Shown here: positions 56,785-64,000 of the stretch, piece by piece
Layout: each line of letters begins with the position of its first letter
Numbering within the stretch: position 1 is the stretch's first letter
From: Macrostomum hystrix
Taxonomy: Eukaryota; Platyhelminthes; Macrostomidae
Assembly: GCA_950097015.1 (NCBI GenBank)
Contig: CATNEN010000012.1
Location: forward strand, 1,233,501 to 1,297,500
Length of the DNA stretch: 64,000 nt
Direction: 5' to 3'
Notes under the pieces: model-generated
What the model was told of the DNA's origin: nothing
The model's database searches: none
What the model saw: only the letters and a program-made list of their open reading frames with translations
Made by a program: the position numbers and the translations under genes

Positions 56785-57033
56785 GCGTCATCAGGCGCGT
56801 CGCCACCAGGGGGCATGTCCCCCCACCGAAAAAGTTAAGGGGGACAAGCCTATTCTACGAGCGTATGTCCCCATACTAATGTCACAACAGTTCAATACTG
56901 TATAAGAACTGAAATTGACAAGTACACTTTTAAATTCGATCTCTCTTGTTAAGTCGTTTCTAAACTCAACTAAACTCAAATAAATTCTTTTCAACCTTGT
57001 CCCCCCCACCAAAAAAACGTGGCGACGCGTCTG
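56785..57033. mobile_element. MITE-like element with CGCGTCGCCAC ends
   Basis: About 250 bases. The left end CGCGTCGCCACCAGG, followed by GTCCCCCCACC, pairs with the right end GTGGCGACGCG, preceded by GTCCCCCCCC. GGGGACA/TGTCCCC motifs occur in between. No target duplication was established and no protein is encoded. Confidence 0.45.
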
Positions 57034-60000
57034 TGCGCGTCATAATCAGGTAGAATTGTAGATGAGATGGGAGGCCTTGCGGAGAGAAATCACTAGTCGA
57101 GAAAATTGCGAAAATATTGCAATTATTACAATTTCTCTTGCACAATCAAACAATATTGCAAAAATTGCAATTTTAATTGCAAAAGCTAAACTGTAAAATG
57201 CTTGCAATAATTGCAATTATAATTACGGATATAATATAATTACAATTAAATTAATAATAATAATAATATAATATAATAATACAATTATAATATAATTATA
57301 ATTCTTACAATCATTATAAGAAGTTTTTATAACGTGACTATACTATAATTGCTTTGATAAATCTACTTCTGGGAATGGCCGCGAAGAAGCTTGTCGAACT
57401 TAGTTTTTTGTCATGTCGAATGAGTGAAGTCATGTATTGTAGCAAATACCTTCATTTGTTTACAGATTTTACTTTGGACACCTAGATAAAATATGGCTGT
57501 GCCATGTGGTCCACCTTGTGTACAATGATACAAAGCACAAAAAACAAGTTGCTGGGTCTATAAATTTTTTTGATGTGGAGTGTGCTGCGGGAATCGAGTG
57601 AGAGTGTGAGCCAGCATAATTTTTCAAATTTTTTAAGTGTCTAATAATTGCGACCCACGTAGCAGCTGGCCGCAAACACGATCATTAATCTTAGGGCCGG
57701 GTTTTGGGCGGCGGTGAATTAAGTAGCCGTCGAATCCCTTCTCCCTGGATCTGTCTAGACCCCTGTAGGAATGACTGATCGCGGCCATAGCTTTTATTGT
57801 ATGAGTAGTTTAGGTCATAATTCCCCTCCAAACCGCGATCAGATATAGGGGATCACTCGGGCGTTATGAGTGATCATTAATTCTTCATGACCCCACTTCT
57901 TTACAGTATTCGAGCCCAGCTCGACTTTATGACCTCCCTCCTTTAGATACATGTAAATGTCACTGTAGGCAGGTCGGCGCCTGCGCTTCCCATTGTCCTG
58001 GCGGAGTAACAATCATTGGCCGACTGCCGACGGCTGTTCGAGCAGAACATCTGTCGTTTCTCGCCGCCGGTTCGTTGGGTAATCGGGGCGGCAATCGCCG
58101 CTTCAATTCCTCGATGACAGGCTGGCGCGAATGTGGGTTGCTTTGATGGATGTCGGGGTTGGCGTGCTGCAGGACTATTTAAGAAAGCGCGCTGCGCTGC
58201 TCCCTCTAGGACCCCTTTTCTCCCGCCGGCTCTTCCCCTTCTCCCCTGCCGGACTTACCTAAGCCGGGCCGGACTCCCACCGGACCCAGGGCACTATTCC
58301 CGACCACGTAGGGCTTAGACCCTTGAGCCTTGAGCTCCGAGCAGATAAGCACAGGCCAATTGCCTGTTCCCATTCCCTAAGCGCAAGCCACCTCTTAGGT
58401 GAGCTCTAAATTGAGCCTTTGAGCTCCCAGTGCGTTGGCCCCTGCCAACTCGCAGAAGTCCCCTTTCTCTGTCTTACTGCTTTGCCCATCCCTTCTCCCC
58501 GAGAACAACGGGACTGCAGCACGCGGCCAAACGAGACCCAGCTAAGTAATCCGCGCAGCGGTTTGTTATTGTTAATCCTAAGGGACAATTTTACTTTTAG
58601 TTTAGGCGGCATTTAGTGGGAGGGGAGTTAGGGGAGTTTTCAGCCTAATAAAACCACTTAATCTAAAGCACCTTTAACTTATTGGGCTAATTTTTAACAT
58701 CAACCTAATTTTTACTATGTCTCCTTTTCACCTTTATTTTCTCATTAGACAGCCCTCTACCATGAGTGGCTAATCTATTAGGGGAATGGGCTCTGGCACA
58801 GCCGAGCTGAAAGCTGCGGCAGGAAGGCAATTGTAAGCGCGCATGAGAGTAATATGGAGCTAGGGATTTGTAAGTAAATGCGGAGGGTAGCATGTGCATT
58901 TTCCTTTCCAGGGGGTTGGGGGAATCCTTGGCCGGTTTTCCTTCTCCCTCTTGGGTGGGTTCAAGGTACGTGTCGAGCTCCCTTTCCAATGGAGTTTTCC
59001 CGCTGTCCCCCTTTCGCACCTGCGGCCACGGGAACGAGAGTGATGTTCAATTAATCTCACGCTTGCATAATCACTCAGCCAGTGTTCAGCTTAACCTCTC
59101 CTGCCTCTGTTCTCCTCAACTCACACAGACTCGGATTGCTAGTTATCTAATGTGTAGGCTGCAGTCTAATGTACCGAATGTGTCTGATGTTTCATGAGTA
59201 GGATTCTGGCTATGGGTTTCTTTTTCAGGTTCTGAGTACCACCTTTCTAGACCACTGTAGCGCAAATTCAGGAATCCCCTGGTGAGGCGTGTCTCGATCC
59301 ATTCTGGGGTCTTCACCCTAGTCTAAAACGGAAGTTACAGAAGGCTCTATTTTTTCGGCTTGTCTAAGATCTGTGTGACAAACTAGGAGCCGCGAGCTCC
59401 GGGGACCCAAGTTCCCAAATGTCTGCGGTGGCAACGTAGGCGCATTGGGTGGTGGCGCTACCCTAGATCATTTTCCGCTTTGCCGATAGCCTTTCCGCAT
59501 TTCTAAGACAAGAGCCTAGGCCGAGTCGACCACTGCTACCGAGTTTAGGGGTCAGTTACGAACATGCTACTGATGACAGTAGGCTGCATAGCTCTGTCCT
59601 ATCCGTCTGCGGGTAGTCCGACATCTATTTAGACTTTTAGCCGGTTTCGAGCACTGCTTGGGGTAGGCACGGCAGTCATGCCTGTGGCCTATGGGTTGAG
59701 TGGGACTGGCCAGCCTGAGGCCGAGAGGACCACTCCCTGCATCCACTGTCTCTCCCTTCATCTCTCCCTTCATCCCTCTTTCCGCGGCAACTCGCGAGCC
59801 TTTGCGGTATGACTTCCGACTCTATCGCTATCCCCACACTCCTTTCCTTCACGAGGACAGATCATCGGATTGCAAACCCGCAGCTATTTCATTTTTCCCA
59901 TTTCAGTTACTCGTGGTCTCTTTAATATGTTTAATGTTGTACAGTGTATATCAGAAACTATCAGCATCTAATGGATCTTTAACTTTTGATAGCCTTTGTG

Positions 60001-60678
60001 GTCAACTAGTACCAGAGTTCACCTAGACTTTAGAACTTAGTTCTAGCTAAATTTGCAATTTAATTCTATTTTAGTCCTCCACCCAATTGCAACTCAGTTC
60101 AACTATTTAGCCATTAGGCCTATCATTGTGATTTTTGTTGTTGCCCATTGTTCCTTTATTTCCCCCAAAATAGCTGTATTGTAGACTAAATTTAGAGACT
60201 AAAAGGATGGCTATTGGTGCCACTATAGGCTAAATCAGGTGGGTTTTCCCACCTGGTGACTCATTTGTATAGAACTTGGTTTACTTTACATCAATTGGCA
60301 TATGGAGTGTAGAAGTACATTACCTAGAATATTGTACTGTTGAAGAAAGTAAATAATTTAATAAAATGAAATATTTATGTGCAAATATAATATTTATTTA
60401 TTGGATAGTAAAACTGGTCAAATGCATTGTTAGGAAATGGTTTGATTAATTTATTTATTATATTTACAGTCATATATCATTTGAAGATAAATAGACTCTC
60501 TATTCTGGTACATCTGGTGCATTGCTCACTGATGATGCATGTAATTGTTAGCCATTTTAACATCAGGGACTAAGAGGGACTGTTTCTGAGAACCAATAGC
60601 GCCAGTTCATAGTCGTATCCCTTTCCCATTTTCTGGCTCTTAAAACTCTAAATTGGAGATATAACTGGTACCTTCCAG
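57034..60678. other. no recognised gene
   Basis: 57060-57350 is AT-rich with repeated TTGCAATTA and AATATAAT motifs. 57680-60020 is more GC-rich and has several open frames, but none with recognisable domains; it could be an unrecognised repeat or UTR sequence. No tRNA or rRNA gene was identified. Confidence 0.4.
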
Positions 60679-60996
60679 CCGATGGCAGAGGTGCAGCAGC
60701 GTTCACGAAGACCTGTCGCTCGCCTTCAATGTGAGCCAACTAATGACTTCTTTCTGTTTTGGTACAGTGGGAGCGGAGTGTACTCCGAAGTCTTTGCTTA
60801 CAGTCTTTGCTGACTGCCCTTCAGTCAATTCCTCCAGATGTTAAGGCGAGCATGAAGAAGGGCCAGGAAGTGAAAATCCGAAATGGGCCTAGGATGGAGA
60901 AAGCCTTTCTTCTGGTCAGAGGTTCACTGCCGCATCTCCTCAAGGCCTCTAAGGTGCTTGATGCTGCACTGGAAGAAATGGACTTCGTTGATACTG
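60679..60996 (+). CDS. unrecognised host gene, 5' exons before a transposon insertion
   Basis: A TTCCAG acceptor at 60677-60678 is followed by a short open segment (RWQRCSSVHEDLSLAFN) ending at a donor at 60731 (AAT/GTGAGC). A pyrimidine-rich acceptor at 60767 starts the next exon (WERSVLRSLCLQSLLTALQS, then IPPDVKASMKKGQEVKIRNG, a KAFLLVRGSLPHLLKAS segment and MDFVDT). Splice phases agree, but the intron would be only 37 bases, so the first exon is uncertain. The second exon runs into the inverted repeat of the element at about 60995. No domain was recognised; the text suggests a helical protein. The frame appears to resume at 63490. Confidence 0.5.
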
Positions 60997-61099
60997 ACAC
61001 CCGGCGGTTAAAATCATGTCGAAACGACGTCGATTTTCGCCTTTCAAAAACTAGCGACAAATGAGTTGTCGTTTGAACCATCCTTTGACGTCGAAATAT

Positions 61100-62187
61100 C
61101 GACATTATTTTTTCTCTTCTTATTTGCAGAATCAATAATTTTGAAAATCTTTAAAACACATTTTCAACGTGATTTTCTGTTTACTGAAATGACTTAATAA
61201 ATTCACCAAAGGCAGACACGACACTTTTTGTTTTAACACAGCAAAAGATTATTATTCTATTTCAAAAGTATCGACATGCGATGTCGATTTTCGTCAATTG
61301 CAGGACCAGGTGTAGGGCGATTGATGCGTTAATATTTAACTTGCATTTTCTGTATTAAGCGTGGCGAATTATTTCTTTCATTGTACTTCATTATTTTGTC
61401 GCTATTCATGTGTGTTATTAATTTAGTGTAAAGTTCGAGGTTTTATAATACTGCTTTGGTTTGCTGCCTAAAAGGTTTAAACTTTTATACAGGATATAAG
61501 TAAATTAATAAATTAACCATAAAGTAGACACCCTTTACTTTGAAGTACAGCTTTTTGAACATTTTTGGTAGTGTAGCATTTAATGAACAGTAACGAATTG
61601 TTTTTTTTCAAATATAATAAGGGTACAATTGTATAACAATAAGTATTTCTAATATTTATATGTATATAATTTTTTATATAAAAATAAAATAAAATAATAC
61701 ATATATTTATCTTTTTTGTACATAAATACATAATTTCCTTATTGGTTCTAATTCTAATCTATGTTTGTTACATTATAAATAAAAGCATAGCCAATCCATA
61801 GCTGCTCATGAAGTAGAACTGCACTATAGCATATAGGCCTAATATAAGTAGCTAATTGCTTGCATCTAGCTAGAGCATAAGTTACAACATATATCATAAT
61901 TATCTAATTATTTATATGTAATAATTGAAGGAGTTACTATGAAGTTATTCTATAAAAACTTTGTAGCTATATACTTTGTATTTGTGAGTAATATAAAGTT
62001 CACTTTGGTACTTGTATCATGAAATATGGACAAATAGAAAGCTGGCTTGCTTTTGTATTTTTTGTAACGTCATTAATAGTGATTACTATTTATTAAAGTA
62101 CTTATTAATTGTTTTGTAAATGTACTATGTTCTCCGGATATATGTATGAGAACATTGTATTGTAATTGTTTAGTAAAGCCGCTTGCT
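61100..62187. other. AT-rich interior of the inverted-repeat element
   Basis: No convincing coding sequence. Long AT-rich runs only. Confidence 0.5.
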
Positions 62188-62193
62188 TATTCT

Positions 62194-62629
62194 ACATACA
62201 TGCGCAACCTCCCAAATCTTAGCCGGCCTTGCGACTTAGTTTTTGCTCTCATTTGCGACTTAGTTCGTTTCATTGCTCTATTTACGACTTAGTTTGCTCT
62301 CATTTGCGACTTAGTTCGTTTTCATTGCTCTATTTACGACTTAGTTTGCTCTCATTTGCGACTTAGTTCGTTTCATTGCTCTATTTACGACTTAGTTTGC
62401 TCTCATTTGCGACTTAGTTCGTTTCATTGCTCTATTTACGACTTAGTTTGCTCTCATTTGCTCTCTTTTTCTCTCCACTTTTTCCTTTTCTTCACGCCTT
62501 CCTTTTTTGTTCCTTGGTCCCCCCTTTGATTTTTTGCGCTTGGTCGATTGGTTTTTGCGACTTACCTTGCTTGGCCCTCGTTTCACCCGGCCGCTTCGGC
62601 CGGGTCGGCTGGGTGTTGCGCATGTATGT
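62194..62629. mobile_element. MITE with TATTCT target duplication and minisatellite core
   Basis: 436 bases. Left end ACATACATGCGCAAC is matched by the right end GTTGCGCATGTATGT. TATTCT lies at 62188-62193 and 62630-62635. The interior has about five copies of a unit of about 52 bases (GCGACTTAGTTCGTTTCATT plus GCTCTATTTACGACTTAG and TTTGCTCTCATTT). A CGGCCGCTTCGGCCG hairpin lies near the right end. The superfamily is not clear from a 6-base duplication. Confidence 0.72.
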
Positions 62630-62829
62630 TATTCTACCAAAAATATTTCTAGCAAATGCCCCTCTCAACTCGGCAGCCGAGGACGTCCTACGCGACCGCA
62701 CAAGACGCTTTTTTAAGGACGCGAAAAGCAGAATTTCCGCGAGTTTTAACCGTTGACGCCGTTGATTTTTACTGTTTCCCATTTACGATTCTAATCTGTT
62801 GTATTTTTTGCATTTGTTGCGATTGTTGT

Positions 62830-63066
62830 CCCTCATTTTTCCATTGTTTGCCTTGCTGCGATGCCATTGTTGTCCCTCATTTTTCCATTGTTTGCCTTGC
62901 TGCGATGCCATTGTTGTCCCTCATTTTTCCATTGTTTGCCTTGCTGCAATGCCATTGTTGTCCCTCATTTTTCCATTGTTTGCCTTGCTGCAATGCCATT
63001 GTTGTCCCTCATTTTTCCATTGTTTGCCTTGCTGCCATGCCATTGTTGTTTCTCATTTTTCCATTG
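62830..63066. repeat. 44-bp minisatellite
   Basis: Five to six head-to-tail copies of a unit containing GTTGTCCCTCATTTTTCCAT and TTGCCTTGCTGCGATGCC, with C/A changes. All three plus-strand frames read the same Cys/Ala/Phe-rich peptide, a by-product of the repeat. Confidence 0.9.
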
Positions 63067-63489
63067 AATATACTGTAGACGTTTTTCATGGTTGCGGGAT
63101 TAGTTGCATCTGTTTCGGATAGCAAATGAAACGTCAGCCTTTTTTGGACTTAACATTTAGTCTTAACATTTATTTCCGTCTTAAGGGTAGATCAGCGTAT
63201 AAACTAAAATTTATGTTTCGTCAGCTGGAAGAAATTTATGACTATTGTATGAAACAATGCACTAGCATATTAATAAGTACTAGTAAAAAATTTGTCGAAA
63301 ATCGACATCAACTTGCTGCAATCATGAATATAAACGACGTCGACTTTTCGTCATCAATAGTGGAAAACGCGACGTCGCATACTCGACATCTGATAGCGAA
63401 ATTTCGACGTCGAAATCGTGGTTCAAATCGACATGAAATTTCGACGTCGATTTTCGACGTCATTTCGACGTGATTTTAACCGCCGGGGT

Positions 63490-64000
63490 GTCATGAAGAT
63501 TGGGTTGTCTGCCTTTTCGACCGCTGGAGTGAACGATGCTGGTGGCAATGATGCTGACTCAAGCTCCGACGATGATTCCGTGGTCTCCTTTGTGTATGAT
63601 GGCCGCAAAAGACCTTCCAACCAAAATCGCAATTCCGTGGTGGACAAGCGCCCAAGACTTGCGTCTTCTGATCCGATGGTTCGAGAGAGAGCCAAGCTGG
63701 CTGCACTTCAATCTGCTGAACAGAATGAAGCTGCATCTCCGCAGGCAAATGGCGTATCCGCTGTGGATCTGGAGACACCCAGGGGTCCCGCGGGTCCATC
63801 AACAACACGCAAAGAGTCTAGGAGTGATGCTCTTCTCGAAGTGATGAAGCAGCTGCTCAAGGAACAGAAGAGAACCAATCGTCTGTTGGCCGAATTGGTC
63901 GCTGCCAAAGAGCAGAAAACTGTGCACGCGTCCGATCTTGCTGAGTACACGTGCCACAATGGCCAGATCATTGACCTGCAGGACATCAACAGGCATGATC
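63490..64000 (+). CDS. unrecognised host gene, continuation after the insertion (runs off the window)
   Basis: An open frame without a stop runs from the edge of the inverted-repeat element to the window end (VMKIGLSAFSTAGVNDAGGN, an acidic DADSSSDDDS stretch, YDGRKRPSNQNR, a KRPRLASSD basic motif that could be a nuclear signal, then a helix ALLEVMKQLLKEQKRTNRLL predicted to be a coiled coil, and HNGQIIDLQDINRHD). It is the right half of the exon begun at 60768: joining at the element edges keeps phase. The family is not recognised; disordered plus coiled-coil text would suit a nuclear or transposon-derived regulatory protein. Confidence 0.6.

Larger units (their letters stand above)
60995..63493. 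mobile_element. inverted-repeat element inside a host exon
   Basis: About 2.5 kb with ends TGACACCCGGCGGTTAAAAT (left) and, complemented, TGACACCCCGGCGGTTAAAA (right). Both arms are packed with the palindromic motif CGACGTCG, TTTCGACGTCGA and variants (61020-61100 and 63330-63475). It encodes no recognisable transposase and contains a smaller MITE (62194-62629) and a 44-bp minisatellite. No target duplication was resolved. Confidence 0.65.

Noticed and set aside
57680-60020. Possible rRNA or tRNA genes in the GC-richer part
   Set aside because: No conserved rRNA core or tRNA A/B box with a cloverleaf could be identified by eye.

Overview
This is a window of repeat-rich animal nuclear DNA. 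The evidence for a metazoan is a C-type lectin exon, a Hes-type bHLH gene with a WRPW Groucho-binding motif, GT-AG introns, AATAAA signals and typical invertebrate transposons (BEL/Pao, Ty3/Gypsy, an I/R1-like LINE with RNase H, mariner, animal-type EnSpm, Mutator-like). The phylum cannot be fixed from the sequence; an invertebrate is most likely. Few host genes are visible: a lectin terminal exon (82-513, minus), a small candidate exon (19440-19586), the Hes-like gene (20816-21404, minus) and an unrecognised gene running off the right edge (60679-61000 and 63490-64000), itself split by a transposon.

Layout: 0-4.2 kb holds the lectin exon, a decayed LINE end and a 19-bp minisatellite. 4.2-18.8 kb is a 22-bp satellite with a recent BEL/Pao insertion (4498-8245, 287-bp LTRs, CTTGC target duplication) that has lost its reverse transcriptase. 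18.8-20.6 kb has further minisatellites. 20.8-21.5 kb is the Hes-like gene. 22.6-23.8 kb is a local duplication with purine tracts. 24.4-29.7 kb is a nearly intact LINE with four PHD-like fingers, endonuclease, RT and RNase H, and a 2A-like ribosome-skipping motif near its N terminus.

30.9-54.1 kb is a nest of mobile elements. An EnSpm-type transposon (DUF4806-like protein plus Tnp2-type transposase) is interrupted by a Gypsy element (36150-52821, ACAT duplication). The Gypsy protease region is interrupted by a 12.35-kb foldback-like Mutator element (39400-51750, 9-bp duplication CGCATCGAC). One gene of that element is interrupted by a mariner (47351-48721, TA). A hAT-like MITE (53055-53552, GTAGCTGG) sits in the EnSpm right arm. 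The insertion order can be read directly, because removing each insert restores the reading frame or domain of its host.

The most unusual object is the Mutator-like element. Its terminal inverted repeats exceed 2 kb and contain minisatellite arrays, as in Drosophila FB/NOF. It carries two convergent genes that begin in or next to the repeats: a spliced DDE transposase followed by a ubiquitin-protease-like cysteine peptidase domain, and a second protein with a long EEERKKQQ charged tract. 54-64 kb is mostly noncoding, with MITE-like elements and minisatellites; several inverted-repeat elements here have tandem-repeat cores.
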